Shown: positions 22,480 to 31,476, numbered from the stretch's first letter. The stretch is 64,000 nt of DNA from Hyphomicrobiales bacterium (GCA_900471525.1 UCEZ01000014.1:62979-126978); one strand, 5' to 3'. Notes: generated by a model from the letters alone, not told the origin. Numbers and translations are program-made.

Positions 22480-22812
22480 ATGTCAACCGATGATAAGAAC
22501 GACAGAATCTTCAAGGCCTTGGCCGCCTCCAGCCGACGCGCCATGCTCGATATTCTGAAGGATCAGCCGCAGACGACCGGAGAGTTGTGCGCGCGATTTC
22601 CAGCACTCGACCGCTGCACGGTGATGCAGCATCTGAAGGTTCTGGAGGCGGCCGACCTCGTCATCGTCCGCCGCGAGGGGCGCGAGCGCTGGAACTATCT
22701 CAATCCGCTGCCGATCAAGCAGATCCACGACCGCTGGATCGGCGCCTACGCCGCCCAGGCTGTCGACCTGCTCGGGCGGCTGAAGGATGATCTCGAAGGG
22801 GAGGGCGCTTAG
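22480..22812 (+). CDS. ArsR family transcriptional repressor
   Basis: A 110-residue winged-helix protein. The N-terminal helix is RIFKALAASSRRAMLDILKD and the recognition helix region is LDRCTVMQHLKVLEAADLVIVRREGRERW. No metal-binding CxC motif of true arsenic sensors is present; this is the SRPBCC-linked subgroup, whose members repress their divergent partner. The stop codon overlaps the stop of the convergent VOC gene (22809-22812). Confidence 0.88.
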   Translation: MSTDDKNDRIFKALAASSRRAMLDILKDQPQTTGELCARFPALDRCTVMQHLKVLEAADLVIVRREGRERWNYLNPLPIKQIHDRWIGAYAAQAVDLLGRLKDDLEGEGA

Positions 22813-23261
22813 CCGGCCGCCGCCTTCTCCAGCCCGGCCACGTCGAGCTTGATCATCTTCATCATTGCGTCCATGGCCCGTCCGGCTTTGGCCCCGTCGG
22901 GATCGTTCAGGAGCCGCATCAGCGCATCGGGAATGATCTGCCAGGAGACGCCGAAACGGTCGGTCAGCCAGCCGCATTGCTGCGCATGGCCGCCCTCCAG
23001 CAGGCTGTCCCAGTAGTGATCGACCTCCGCCTGATCGACGCATTTGACGAAGAAGGAGATGGCCGGCGTGAAATGATAGTGCGGGCCTCCATTCAGGCCC
23101 ATGAATTCCTGGTCTTCCAGCTCGAAGGCGGCGGTAAAGGTTTTCCCGTCCGGGCCGCGCTTGTGATAGGTCACCTTGGCGTTTTTGAAAATCGATGTGT
23201 AGAATTCCAGCGCCTCGTCGAGCCGGTCGTCGAACCAGAGAAACGGCGTGATCTTCTGCAT
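22809..23261 (-). CDS. VOC family protein (PhnB-like)
   Basis: A 150-residue PhnB-like VOC protein. Starts MQKITPFLWFDDRLDEALEFY, continues with FELEDQEFMGLNGGP and ends in FGVSWQIIPDALMRLL and the LDVAGLEKAAAG tail. These 3-demethylubiquinone-methyltransferase-like proteins often accompany ArsR and SRPBCC genes, as here, and the three may form one small regulon. The frame is open far upstream, but an AAGGAGGAG before the ATG at 23261 marks the start. Confidence 0.85.
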   Translation of the reverse strand: MQKITPFLWFDDRLDEALEFYTSIFKNAKVTYHKRGPDGKTFTAAFELEDQEFMGLNGGPHYHFTPAISFFVKCVDQAEVDHYWDSLLEGGHAQQCGWLTDRFGVSWQIIPDALMRLLNDPDGAKAGRAMDAMMKMIKLDVAGLEKAAAG

Positions 23262-23436
23262 GCTCTTCTCCTCCTTTTGTGAACATTGCGTTGCATGACG
23301 AGCGGGCTGCCGGAATTTCGACAGGCGCGACATAATTTTTGCCCGCTCCCGCCACCGTTCTCTCCAGTCAACGCCCATTCCCTGAAAGAAGCCAGCCGAA
23401 AAAATCGCCCTGTTCTCCCTTGTTTAATCGAAAAAC

Positions 23437-23470
23437 ATATCTTAAGATATATCCAATGTTATATTTTAAG
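23437..23470. promoter_or_regulatory. PadR operator candidate
   Basis: A perfect 14-bp palindrome ATATCTTAAGATAT (23437-23450) is followed by TATATTTTAAG (23460-23470), which mirrors its right part with one mismatch. It lies just before the PadR gene, in a position to repress the regulator and the reductase downstream. Confidence 0.6.
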
Positions 23471-23482
23471 AAAGGAAATCCC

Positions 23483-24115
23483 ATGCGCGGACGTCACGGC
23501 GGACATCATGGACACCCCAATCACGACGGCTCCTGCCGGGATCGCCAGGCCCACGGACGCCACGGCCCTGCACGTTTCGAAGGCGGCTTTGCTTCTCCGG
23601 GCGGTTTTCGCGCCGGGCGCAAGCTCTCGTCGGCGGATCTGCAATTGCTGATCCTGGCGCTTCTTGCCCGCCAGCCAGCCCATGGCTACGAACTCATTCG
23701 TACCATCGAGGAGCTGTCCGGCGGCTTCTATGTGCCGAGCCCCGGCATGATCTATCCGGCGCTCACCTATCTCGATGAAATAGGCCATGCCACGGCGGAA
23801 GCCGACGGCAACAAGAAGCTCTTCAGCATCACCGACGCCGGCCGCGCTGCACTTGAAGCCGACCGGGCAGGGGCCGACCGCATCATCGAAGGACTTGGCC
23901 GCATCGGTTCCAAGATGGACGCCGTGCGCGATGTCATCGAAGGGCGAGGGGCAGCGCCGGGCGAAGACCCGGAAGCTCATGGGCACCACGCGCTGGAGAT
24001 TGCCCGCCAGGCCATCAAGGCGTCACTCTTCCATAAGCGGGGCTGTTCGCCGCAAGAGGCGGCACGGCTCGCGGACATCCTCCGCCGCGCCGTCGAAGAG
24101 ATCAATCGCGGCTAG
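23483..24115 (+). CDS. PadR family regulator with His-rich N-terminus (YqjI-like)
   Basis: A 210-residue regulator. Residues 1-30 are rich in His (RGRHGGHHGHPNHDG, then RHG), a probable metal-binding tail. It is followed by a PadR winged helix (LSSADLQLLILALLARQPAHGYELI, then YPALTYLDEIGHATAEADGNKKLFSIT) and a helical dimerisation tail. In E. coli, YqjI has the same plan, senses nickel through a His-rich N-terminus and represses the ferric reductase gene yqjH. The next gene here is that reductase family, so the same role is inferred. AAAGGA before 23483 supports the start. Confidence 0.87.
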   Translation: MRGRHGGHHGHPNHDGSCRDRQAHGRHGPARFEGGFASPGGFRAGRKLSSADLQLLILALLARQPAHGYELIRTIEELSGGFYVPSPGMIYPALTYLDEIGHATAEADGNKKLFSITDAGRAALEADRAGADRIIEGLGRIGSKMDAVRDVIEGRGAAPGEDPEAHGHHALEIARQAIKASLFHKRGCSPQEAARLADILRRAVEEINRG

Positions 24116-24142
24116 AGCCGCCCGCAATTACAAGGACTTCCC

Positions 24143-24955
24143 ATGACCGAAAGACACGCCGTCGCGCGCGTCCGCCACGAACTGCGCCGCCGTCTCCTGA
24201 CCGTGAAGGCAACCGAGCAGCTGACCCCGCAGATGGTTCGCGTTACCCTCACCGGCGACGAGCTCGCCGGCTTCGTTAGCGCCGGCTATGACGACCACGT
24301 CAAGCTGTGCCTGCCCTTGTCCGGGCAGGATGTGCCCGTCTGGCCGGCAGGCCCCGATGCGCCCGCTCTGCCTGAAGGCACCGTCGCCTCGCCGATGCGT
24401 GATTTCACCCCGCGCCGCCATGATGCTGCCCGTGGCGAGCTCATCATCGACTTCGCCATCCACGAAGCCGGTCCCGCCACCGAGTGGGCATCCGCCGCCA
24501 GACCCGGCACGAAACTCGGCGTCGGCGGCCCGCGCGGCTCCTTTGTCGTCACCGACGATTTCGACTGGTATCTCCTGATCGGCGACGAAACAGCACTTCC
24601 GGCCATCGGCCGCAGGCTCGAGGAACTGCGCGCGAACGTCCCGGCGATCGTCATCGCCGCCGTCGCAGGCCCTGGGGAGGAACAGGCCTTCGAAACCGAA
24701 ACCACCCTCGAAACCCGCTGGATCCACCGCCCGCTGTCAAGCGCCAGCGACCCCGCTCCCTTGCTCGCCGCCGTCGCGGCTCTGCCTTTGCCTGAAGGCG
24801 ACGGCTACATCTGGATCGCCGGCGAAAACGATACGGTCAAGCTCCTGCGCAAATACCTTGTCGAAGAACGCGGTCACAACCGGTCATGGATCAAGGCGGC
24901 AGGCTATTGGCGTAAGGGCAGCGCCGGGTTTCACGAGAACCACAACGAAGGGTGA
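24143..24955 (+). CDS. Siderophore-interacting protein (ferric reductase, YqjH/ViuB-like)
   Basis: A 270-residue flavin-dependent reductase that releases iron from ferric siderophores. It has an N-terminal FAD-binding barrel (QMVRVTLTGDELAGF, MRDFTPRRHDAARGELIIDFAIH) and the family GPRGSF segment. The C-terminal nucleotide-binding part includes YLLIGDETALPAIGRRLEE and YIWIAGENDTVKLLRKYL, and the protein closes with GYWRKGSAGFHENH. It starts 27 bases after the PadR gene, so the two are probably one operon repressed by PadR. Confidence 0.92.
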   Translation: MTERHAVARVRHELRRRLLTVKATEQLTPQMVRVTLTGDELAGFVSAGYDDHVKLCLPLSGQDVPVWPAGPDAPALPEGTVASPMRDFTPRRHDAARGELIIDFAIHEAGPATEWASAARPGTKLGVGGPRGSFVVTDDFDWYLLIGDETALPAIGRRLEELRANVPAIVIAAVAGPGEEQAFETETTLETRWIHRPLSSASDPAPLLAAVAALPLPEGDGYIWIAGENDTVKLLRKYLVEERGHNRSWIKAAGYWRKGSAGFHENHNEG

Positions 24956-25043
24956 GGGGCGGAATCGAGGAATGAACCGATCGCGCAGGCCGCCAGTGCC
25001 TGCGCGACTGAAGAGAGATCAGCAGATCTCTACCTTGTTCAGA

Positions 25044-26711
25044 CTAGTTCCTACTGCCCTCCTGCAGTTTCGCCAGGACCTCGTCGAGCGAGAAGCTGCC
25101 GGGCTTTTGCCGTGGCGGGAAATCGACATAGGTTTGCAGGTGCTGGCCCACAAAGGCCTGCGCTGGCACCAGCAAGTATGTTCGGTCGACGCGCCACTTG
25201 TCGTATTCACCAGAGTCGAAGTTCGCGACTTCGAAGGGATCGGCGCGCAGGTCGAATATCTTCGGCAAGCGCAACGTCACCAGCGGGTCCTGCCAAACGT
25301 CAAGACCCACTGCCCGCTGTTCCATGAACAGTATTTTCCAGCGTTCATAACGCAGGGCGGCAAGGCTACCGTCGTCGGTCCAGTAGAAAAATTCCTTGCG
25401 CTTGCTCGGCTCGCTACCGGCCAGAAGGTCGTGCTGGTCATAGCCGTCGAGGTGGACTTTGAAGGTCTTGCCCGCCGCTTCGTACCCTGTCAGAAGCTTG
25501 TCCTTGACCGCCGGCTCGCCAGCGGCAGCCACGAGTGTCGGAACCCAATCCTCGTGCGACACGATGTCATTGATCTCTGTGCCGGGTTTGACGACACCCG
25601 GCCAACGGATCATGCCGGGAACGCGATAACCGCCTTCCCAACTGGTATTCTTCTCGCCATGGAATGGTGTGGTGCCACCATCGGGCCAGGAAAAGACCTC
25701 CGCGCCATTGTCGGTGGTCCACAGCACGATAGTGTTGTCGGCAATCCCGAGATCGTCGAGTTGTTGGAGGAGCTGGCCGACCATTCCATCCATCTCCACC
25801 ATGCCGTCGGCTTCCACGCCCAGGCCGGTCTTGCCCTGCGATTCGGGCTTGAGGTGGGTGTGAATGTGCATGCGGGTCGAGTTGAACCAGCAGAAGAAGG
25901 GTTTGTCCGCTTGATGCTGTCGGTTGATGAAATCCTTGGCCGCTCCCAAGAATTCCTCGTCGACGGTCTCCATCCGCTTCGTGGTGAGCGGGCCGGTGTC
26001 TTCGATCTTCTGCTTGCCTATCCGGCCAAAGCGGGGATCCTCGGTTGGATCGTCAGCCTCGGTTGCGAGACAACGCAAGACTCCGCGCGGGCCGAACTTG
26101 GCCCGGAATTCGGGATTCTTCGGATAATCGACGTTCTCCGGTTCTTCCTCGGCATTGAGGTGGTAGAGGTTGCCGAAAAACTCGTCGAAGCCGTGAACGG
26201 TGGGTAAGTGTTCGTTGCGGTCGCCAAGGTGGTTCTTCCCGAACTGGCCAGTCGCGTAGCCTTGGGGTTTGAGCAGTTCGGCAAGCGTCGGGTCTTTCTC
26301 GGACAGTCCCTCCTTTGCACCCGGCAGGCCGACCTTCAGCAGGCCGGTGCGGAAGCAACTCTGCCCGGTGATAAAGGCGGCACGCCCGGCAGTGCAGGAC
26401 TGCTGGGCGTAGAGATCGGTGAAAATCGCACCTTCTTTAGCGATGCGGTCAATGTTCGCGGTGCGGTAGCCCATCTGGCCGCGATTGTACGCACTGGTGT
26501 TCCAGTAACCGATATCGTCGCCGAAAATGACAAGGATATTGGGTTTACCAGCAGGCGTGGCTTCGGTTTGTGCATGCGCTGATTTCGGCGCACTCAAGCT
26601 CCCCAGCGCCGTTGCGAGTGCAAGGGTGGTGGTTCCGAGCAATACGCTGCGGCGATTGAGGCGAGGTCCTGCAGAATAGTGACGGGTGGGCCGTAATTCT
26701 TTGTCAGACAT
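25044..26711 (-). CDS. Tat-exported arylsulfatase-family hydrolase
   Basis: A 555-residue alkaline-phosphatase-superfamily sulfatase. Its N-terminus has a twin-arginine signal (LNRRSVLLGTTTLALA, cut near AHAQ), so it is exported folded to the periplasm. Metal ligands are in ILVIFGDDIGYW. The formylglycine site is SCTAGRAAFITG, where Cys must be converted to formylglycine; the usual Cys-x-Pro-x-Arg is Cys-x-Ala-x-Arg here. GKNHLGDR and TDNGAE complete the site. No maturase gene is in the window. The substrate sulfate ester is unknown. Confidence 0.9.
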   Translation of the reverse strand: MSDKELRPTRHYSAGPRLNRRSVLLGTTTLALATALGSLSAPKSAHAQTEATPAGKPNILVIFGDDIGYWNTSAYNRGQMGYRTANIDRIAKEGAIFTDLYAQQSCTAGRAAFITGQSCFRTGLLKVGLPGAKEGLSEKDPTLAELLKPQGYATGQFGKNHLGDRNEHLPTVHGFDEFFGNLYHLNAEEEPENVDYPKNPEFRAKFGPRGVLRCLATEADDPTEDPRFGRIGKQKIEDTGPLTTKRMETVDEEFLGAAKDFINRQHQADKPFFCWFNSTRMHIHTHLKPESQGKTGLGVEADGMVEMDGMVGQLLQQLDDLGIADNTIVLWTTDNGAEVFSWPDGGTTPFHGEKNTSWEGGYRVPGMIRWPGVVKPGTEINDIVSHEDWVPTLVAAAGEPAVKDKLLTGYEAAGKTFKVHLDGYDQHDLLAGSEPSKRKEFFYWTDDGSLAALRYERWKILFMEQRAVGLDVWQDPLVTLRLPKIFDLRADPFEVANFDSGEYDKWRVDRTYLLVPAQAFVGQHLQTYVDFPPRQKPGSFSLDEVLAKLQEGSRN

Positions 26712-27741
26712 AAGATGCTCCTCCCTAGAGATCGATCGGAATGCACGTTTTCGGCAGCGAGGGGTTCCGGTTCGTCACCTGGCATCGTTTGAAAACATCT
26801 ATTTTGGAACTTGCTGTGTCGCCGAGAAAATATCAGGCATACGCCGTTACTTTTCGGCGAAAACACTATGACAGTATGTGCAATGGACCATTTGCAATGT
26901 CCGGTACCCCGGAATCTATTTGAGCGCCGCTAACTATAAAAATGCAAGTACGTTACAGTAACAAACGCGGAAGTCTGTTTGCCCGTGGCAAGTACGAAAG
27001 GCCGCCTCGAACCAATCTACGACACCGAGTGAGGCGTTGGCACCGCCGGAAATTTGGCCAACGAGCGTTTCCCACCATGTACGGGGCCGGTGATGCCATT
27101 CGCAGGCGGCAGTAATATCATCGCGACGCTTGTTGTGATGATAATAACCACCGATTTACTCCGGAAGGCCAGCCAGTCGCAGTTCTTCTACGTATTTGGC
27201 AAGGTGTGCCTTGTCACGATACGGAGCGCGAGAACTGTATCGCTCAATTGAGAAATCTCGTCCCCGAAAATCCCCGCCATCTGCACCTGTGCCATCATTG
27301 CCTCGTCCCGCCACGGATACACCGGTTTACGTTGCCGGCGAGGTGGGACCGGTGCCCGGAGGGTTTGGCGGAACGCGCGCGAAATCCCCGGGGCTGCGTG
27401 AAAGGCGGTTCTCCTCCGGTTCTGGAAATGAACCGGGCGTGCCGGGCCATCACGCCGTCTTTGACGGTCCAGGATGTGCTCCGCCGTATTGAAAAGCCCA
27501 GCGGATAAGCGGCCGGGCCGTGGCATTGGAGGCTTCTGCCTGAAAAGGCAGAAGCGCAGAAGAACCTGAGAAGCGCGGCAAAAGACACCGAAGCGGGGCA
27601 CATTGCGTGTCACCTATTCTATCTTACCTGAGGCACCCGATGTGCCCCGGCCGATACCGCCGTCCCCCTGGCCGGCGAAACTTGCAGATGGTTCAAGCCA
27701 CGGGCGAAAAAGCCGCCGCGTGAAGGAGAAGGTGTGTGCGG
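26712..27741. other. Long region without a supportable gene
   Basis: About 1 kb separates the sulfatase from the next gene. The left half is A/T-rich and probably holds the sulfatase promoter. The right half contains several short overlapping frames on both strands whose composition looks random (Arg/Pro/Ser-rich), with no ribosome sites or recognisable motifs. It may be decayed sequence. Confidence 0.5.
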
Positions 27742-28149
27742 ATGGAAGAGCCGGTTTTGAAGTCCCCCTTTGCCGAACTGCCGATGCCGTTCGAGCTGTT
27801 CGTCGGTCTGTCGCGGGCGGCCGCAAGCCGCATGGAGATCCACCGCTTTTGCCGTGTGCGCCGCTGCGCCCGCGCGGAGTTCTGCGAGGGCAGGCTGAAG
27901 CATCGCGAAATTCCTTCCGAACTCTCCGGCGAGCCGGGTTTCACCGTCTGGCTGCCGGCCTGTATTGCCGGTGCCGATGAAGACTGGCTCGATGCCTTCA
28001 TCACCTATTGGTATGTTTGCCGGGATGATTATTTCGATCGCCCGATCTATCCGCCACAGGCTGCCCCTGAAGAACCGCCGCTCTGCGAGGAATGGCCGGC
28101 TGCCGATAGTTGCCTGCCGGAAACGCTTTGGACCGACGGCAGACGTTGA
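27742..28149 (+). CDS. Hypothetical protein with conserved cysteines
   Basis: A 135-residue soluble protein I cannot assign. It starts MEEPVLKSPFAELPMPFELF and has a Cys/Arg-rich patch (HRFCRVRRCARAEFC) and further Cys near residues 80, 95 and the C-terminus, with an acidic Pro-rich tail. AAGGAGAAGG at 27722-27731 precedes the ATG (a GTG at 27736 is also in frame). Such spacing of cysteines could bind a metal, but that is inference. The DUF1428 gene follows 56 bases later. Confidence 0.6.
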   Translation: MEEPVLKSPFAELPMPFELFVGLSRAAASRMEIHRFCRVRRCARAEFCEGRLKHREIPSELSGEPGFTVWLPACIAGADEDWLDAFITYWYVCRDDYFDRPIYPPQAAPEEPPLCEEWPAADSCLPETLWTDGRR

Positions 28150-28205
28150 CGATCCGGCTTGCTGCCCCATGTCTTTCCCCGTGTTCACTGTGGAGGAGAC
28201 ACGCA

Positions 28206-28559
28206 ATGCCCTATGTCGATGGATTTATCGTCGCCGTTCCAAAGGATAATATCGAAGCCTACAAGGTCATGGCAAACACCGCAGGCAGTGTCTGGAAGGA
28301 ATATGGTGCGCTCTCCTATGTCGAGTGCATCGGCGACGATGTGCCTTATGGCGAGCTCACTTCCTTTCCCCGCGCCGTCCAGGCAAAGGACGACGAAGTG
28401 GTGATCTTTGCCTGGATCACCTATCCCTCGCGCGAGGAGCGGGATGCGATCAATGCCAAGGTCATGGCCGATCCGCGGCTTGCGAGCGACAAATGGACCA
28501 TGCCTTTCGACGGCAAGCGCATGATCTATGGTGGCTTCAAGAGTTTTCTGGAGTTATGA
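28206..28559 (+). CDS. DUF1428 domain-containing protein
   Basis: A 117-residue dimeric alpha-beta barrel protein. Starts MPYVDGFIVAVPKDNIEAYK and has the family marks SVWKEYGALSYVECIGDDVPYG, VVIFAWITYPSREERD and the end FDGKRMIYGGFKSFLEL. The function of DUF1428 (YbaA-like) is unknown. GGAGGA at 28193-28198 fits the ATG at 28206. Confidence 0.92.
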   Translation: MPYVDGFIVAVPKDNIEAYKVMANTAGSVWKEYGALSYVECIGDDVPYGELTSFPRAVQAKDDEVVIFAWITYPSREERDAINAKVMADPRLASDKWTMPFDGKRMIYGGFKSFLEL

Positions 28560-28582
28560 CGGCCGCCTGAGCAACAGCATCA

Positions 28583-28612
28583 GGCCCGCCTGCCTGTCAG
28601 CGCAGGCGGGCC
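28583..28612. terminator. Terminator-like hairpin without a clear U-tract
   Basis: A 10-bp perfect stem (GGCCCGCCTG with CAGGCGGGCC) lies 24 bases after the DUF1428 stop and just before the yjbQ-like start. No T-run follows, so it may be a weak terminator or an mRNA-stabilising hairpin. Confidence 0.45.
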
Positions 28613-28627
28613 GCAAAAAAGGACGCC

Positions 28628-29050
28628 ATGCCCCAGACCATTATCAGCCTCTCCACCCGCGGCGCCGGTCTCTACGAATTCACGGACGAGGCTCAAGCCT
28701 TCGTCCGCAAATCCGGGCAGGCGGAGGGGCTTTTGACCGTCTTCGTTCGCCACACCTCCTGCTCCCTCACGATCCAGGAAAATGCCGATCCCGATGTGAA
28801 GCGCGATCTTGTCCAGTTCTTCAAGCGGCTGGTGCCGTCCTCCGACGATCCCTCGATGCGCTGGATCGTCCACACGGCGGAGGGGCCGGACGATATGCCC
28901 GCCCATATCAAGGCGGCGCTTACTCTGACGTCGATTGGCATTCCCGTTGCTGGCGGCCGGTTGCTGCTCGGCACGTGGCAGGGGCTCTATCTGTTCGAGC
29001 ACCGCGATTTGCCGCATCGGCGCGAGATCGTCCTGCATCTGGGAGGATGA
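28628..29050 (+). CDS. YjbQ/UPF0047 family protein
   Basis: A 140-residue member of the YjbQ family, small trimeric proteins with weak thiamine-phosphate synthase activity reported for E. coli YjbQ. Conserved parts are TRGAGLYEFTDEAQAFVR, FVRHTSCSLTIQENADPDVKRDL, the His-containing WIVHTAEGPDDMPAHIKAAL, and the C-terminal GTWQGLYLFEHRDLPHRREIVLHL. The two conserved His sites for anion or metal binding are present. The cellular role is unclear. Confidence 0.92.
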   Translation: MPQTIISLSTRGAGLYEFTDEAQAFVRKSGQAEGLLTVFVRHTSCSLTIQENADPDVKRDLVQFFKRLVPSSDDPSMRWIVHTAEGPDDMPAHIKAALTLTSIGIPVAGGRLLLGTWQGLYLFEHRDLPHRREIVLHLGG

Positions 29051-29201
29051 ACACGGCTTTGCACTGGACAGGATCGTGCTGCCCGGTGCAATCTTGGCTT
29101 ACGATCCGCTTCGCTTTCCATTCAGGAACAAAATCAGGGCTTTGGCGTTATACCCGCCGGCAGCGCATGGGCGCCCGGCCCGATTGTCAGGGGGAAGATC
29201 A

Positions 29202-29606
29202 TTGACCGACGCGCAGACCATTGCCAGCCGCTTCATGCAAGCCCTGAACGAGCGGGATTTCGAGACGATCGGGACCTTTTTGGATGAAGACGTGGCGCTC
29301 GATTCGTTGATCGGTCAGCGCACCATCGGTGCCGGCCCCTTGCGCATGGGCGTGATGAGTTATTTCCGTCATTTCGATGAGAGCTTCAGCGACATGGTGC
29401 TGATGCACGATGCCTTCGGCCAGCGGGTCGCCGTCGATGCGACAGCGCGCGGCGTTTACCGCGAAACCATGCCGGGCTTTCCGCAAGCCAGCGGCCAGTC
29501 CTATTCGATCCCGAGCGTCTTCGTCTTCGAGTTCGAAAACGGCGCCGTCACCCGCCTCAGCCATTATCGCAACATCCGCGTCTTCGAAAAGATGCTGGCC
29601 CGCTGA
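29202..29606 (+). CDS. SnoaL-like/NTF2-fold protein
   Basis: A 134-residue NTF2-like protein. It starts at a TTG with GGGGGAAG 6 bases upstream, and reads TDAQTIASRFMQALNERDFETIGTFL, the typical first helix and cone of SnoaL or ketosteroid isomerase-like proteins, ending in FVFEFENGAVTRLSHYRNI. These folds act as isomerases, cyclases or ligand binders. No substrate can be named. The start by TTG is unusual but is the only one with a good ribosome site. Confidence 0.72.
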   Translation: MTDAQTIASRFMQALNERDFETIGTFLDEDVALDSLIGQRTIGAGPLRMGVMSYFRHFDESFSDMVLMHDAFGQRVAVDATARGVYRETMPGFPQASGQSYSIPSVFVFEFENGAVTRLSHYRNIRVFEKMLAR

Positions 29607-29778
29607 GCCGATCTGGCCTTCCCGTTCCCATGTCGCATGACCAACTGTTCGCCTGAACCGCGGATGAACGGTGGATTCCGTTTCCGTTCAGCCGCGCCGC
29701 CATACCTTGATCTCAACGCCTGCGAGAAAAGAGACGGGCTGTGTTTTCAGAGTTTTGGACCCACAAGGAGAAACAGTC

Positions 29779-30195
29779 ATGAAACAGATTTTTGCAAAAC
29801 TGGTGCTTGCCGGCTTCATCGGCCTGACGGGCCTTAGCGCCACGGTCACGCCGGCCGCCGCCGATACGCTGACCTTCGGTATTCATTCCGGCGGTGTCGT
29901 CGACGTGCAGTATCGTGACCGCGACCGCTACGGCGACGAGCGCGACTGGGATCGCGACCGCCGCCACCGTCCGCGCTGGGGCCATGGCTGGGACCAGGGC
30001 CAGGGCTGGGGCCATGAGCGCCGCGGTCGTTGCAACCCCTGGCTTGCGGCCGACAAGGCACGCGCTCACGGAATGCGTCATGCCCGCGTCGTCGACGTAT
30101 CGCCGCGCCGTGTCGTCGTCGAAGGCCGCCGCTGGGGCGAATATCGCCGCGTCGTCTTCGCCAATGCGCGTGGCTGCCCGTTCATCGGCGGCTGA
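29779..30195 (+). CDS. Small exported basic protein
   Basis: A 138-residue protein with a clear Sec signal peptide (KQIFAKLVLAGFIGLTGLSA, cut near PAAAD). The mature part has an Asp/Arg/His/Trp-rich low-complexity stretch (RDRDRYGDERDWDRDRRH) and a C-terminal block with two Cys around positions 86 and 134 that could form a disulfide. Proteins of this type are common and uncharacterised in Rhizobiaceae. AAGGAG before the ATG and a strong terminator after the stop support a single-gene unit. Confidence 0.78.
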   Translation: MKQIFAKLVLAGFIGLTGLSATVTPAAADTLTFGIHSGGVVDVQYRDRDRYGDERDWDRDRRHRPRWGHGWDQGQGWGHERRGRCNPWLAADKARAHGMRHARVVDVSPRRVVVEGRRWGEYRRVVFANARGCPFIGG

Positions 30196-30252
30196 CCGGT
30201 TCGGCCCCCTTATTCTTTCCGCCTTGTCTCCCCCGGCCGGCGGAAAGTCTTA

Positions 30253-30286
30253 GCCCCTCGCGGTTCGCCGCGGGGGGCGTTTTTTT
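30253..30286 (+). terminator. Rho-independent terminator
   Basis: An 11-bp GC-rich stem (GCCCCTCGCGG with CCGCGGGGGGC) with a TTCG loop is followed by seven T. It ends the exported-protein transcript. Confidence 0.88.
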
Positions 30287-30325
30287 GTTTGCCGCTCAGT
30301 GCGCAGCGCTTGTTGGAAAAACAAA

Positions 30326-30350
30326 ACCCCGCCGAAGCGGGGTCCGTTTT
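30326..30350. terminator. Second hairpin terminator, probably for the SIMPL gene
   Basis: A 7-bp stem ACCCCGC/GCGGGGT with a CGAA loop has T-rich sequence after it on the plus strand and a T-rich run on the minus strand as well. It lies 32 bases beyond the minus-strand SIMPL stop. Confidence 0.75.
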
Positions 30351-30374
30351 TCCACGGTCTTCTGCGATACGCTA

Positions 30375-31118
30375 TTATTGCTTGATCGCGAAGGTGACGT
30401 TGACCGTGACGTTGTAGCTGTTTTCTCCCGTTGCGATCGGCACGGCATCGGCGGCATATTCCTTTGCCATGGTACGCATCATCGGCATCGGTTCGGGCCG
30501 GGATGAGTTCTCTGAAATCTCGACGATGCGGCCGAGGGAAACACCGGCTGCTTCCGAAAGCACCTTGGCCTTGGCAACAGCGTCCGTCACCGCCGCCTTG
30601 CGGGCTTCGGTGATCGTTGCTTCGGGCTTGTCGTTGGAAAACTGGATCGAGCCGCCCTGGTTGACGCCGAGCGTCACCGACTGGTCGATGATCTCGCCGA
30701 GCTTGGCAAGGTCGCGCACCTTGATGGTCAGCGAATTGGCCACCTGATAACCGGTCAGAACCGGCTGGCGATTGCCGCCGTCGCTGTTGTCCGGATACTG
30801 GTACTGCGGATTGACTGCAAAACCGGAGGTCTGCAAGTCACGGTCGGCGATGCCGCCGCTCTTCAGTGCGTTGAGGACGTCTGCCATCGCCTTGTTGTTG
30901 GCATCGAGCGCTTCCTTGGCGGTCTTTGCATCCTTGACGACGCTGAACGACAGGATCGCCATGTCCGGTGCCACGCTCGAATGGCCTTCGCCGGAGACGG
31001 TGATCACGGCTTCACGCGGCGCATTCTCCTGCGCAAGGGCAGATGCGCTGGCGATACCCGCAAAAGCAGCCGCCAGGACGACGGTCTTGAGGCGGCGAGG
31101 GAAGTAGGTGGGTGTCAT
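30375..31118 (-). CDS. SIMPL domain-containing periplasmic protein
   Basis: A 247-residue exported protein: signal peptide with RRLKTVVLAAAFAGIASASALAQ. Then comes the SIMPL (DUF541) domain (EAVITVSGEGHSSVAPDMAILSF; GYQVANSLTIKVRDL; EARKAAVTDAVAKAKVLSEAAGVSLGRI) and a C-terminal strand NVTVNVTFAIKQ. E. coli YggE, a relative, is linked with protection from oxidative stress. The frame runs upstream to 31232, but the signal peptide begins at the ATG at 31118 with GGAGAG before it. Confidence 0.9.
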   Translation of the reverse strand: MTPTYFPRRLKTVVLAAAFAGIASASALAQENAPREAVITVSGEGHSSVAPDMAILSFSVVKDAKTAKEALDANNKAMADVLNALKSGGIADRDLQTSGFAVNPQYQYPDNSDGGNRQPVLTGYQVANSLTIKVRDLAKLGEIIDQSVTLGVNQGGSIQFSNDKPEATITEARKAAVTDAVAKAKVLSEAAGVSLGRIVEISENSSRPEPMPMMRTMAKEYAADAVPIATGENSYNVTVNVTFAIKQ

Positions 31119-31276
31119 GGATGGGTTCTCTCCGGTTGTGTTTCGTCCCTGTACCCTTCTTGATGATTGATTGTGTAGGGATTGCGGCAACGTCTTGTGG
31201 GAAAACCAGTTTTCCGCTAGAGCCAGTCCCATCCGCGGTCTGCCATTGGCCCGCGGTCAACCGGACGTATCCGGCA

Positions 31277-31352
31277 GGGCCTGTAGCTCAATGGTTAGAG
31301 CCGGCGGCTCATAACCGCTTGGTTGGGGGTTCGAGTCCCTCCGGGCCCACCA
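31277..31352 (+). tRNA. tRNA-Ile(CAU), read after lysidine modification
   Basis: A 76-base cloverleaf with CCA encoded. The 7-bp acceptor stem is GGGCCTG with CGGGCCC (one T-G pair). The anticodon stem GGCGG/CCGCT holds the loop CTCATAA with anticodon CAT at 31310-31312, and the T-arm is GGGGGTTCGAGTCCCTC. The anticodon-arm context (GGCTCATAACCGCTTGGT) matches the minor isoleucine tRNA (E. coli ileX type), not initiator or elongator Met. The 3' end is the insertion point of the island that follows. Confidence 0.93.
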
Positions 31353-31476
31353 CTCCCCATCGTCCAGTGAAGTCCAGCTTGGGCGAGAGAATGCGAGATA
31401 ATCGCGAAATTTCAATGGTTTTTGGCGAAATTTTTGTCCAAAGAGGTTCACCTGCGAACGGTGACATCCGACCTAA

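Noticed and set aside
27188..27613. A 141-codon minus-strand frame in the 27 kb gap
   Set aside because: Composition looks random, no ribosome site, and other frames overlap it on both strands.
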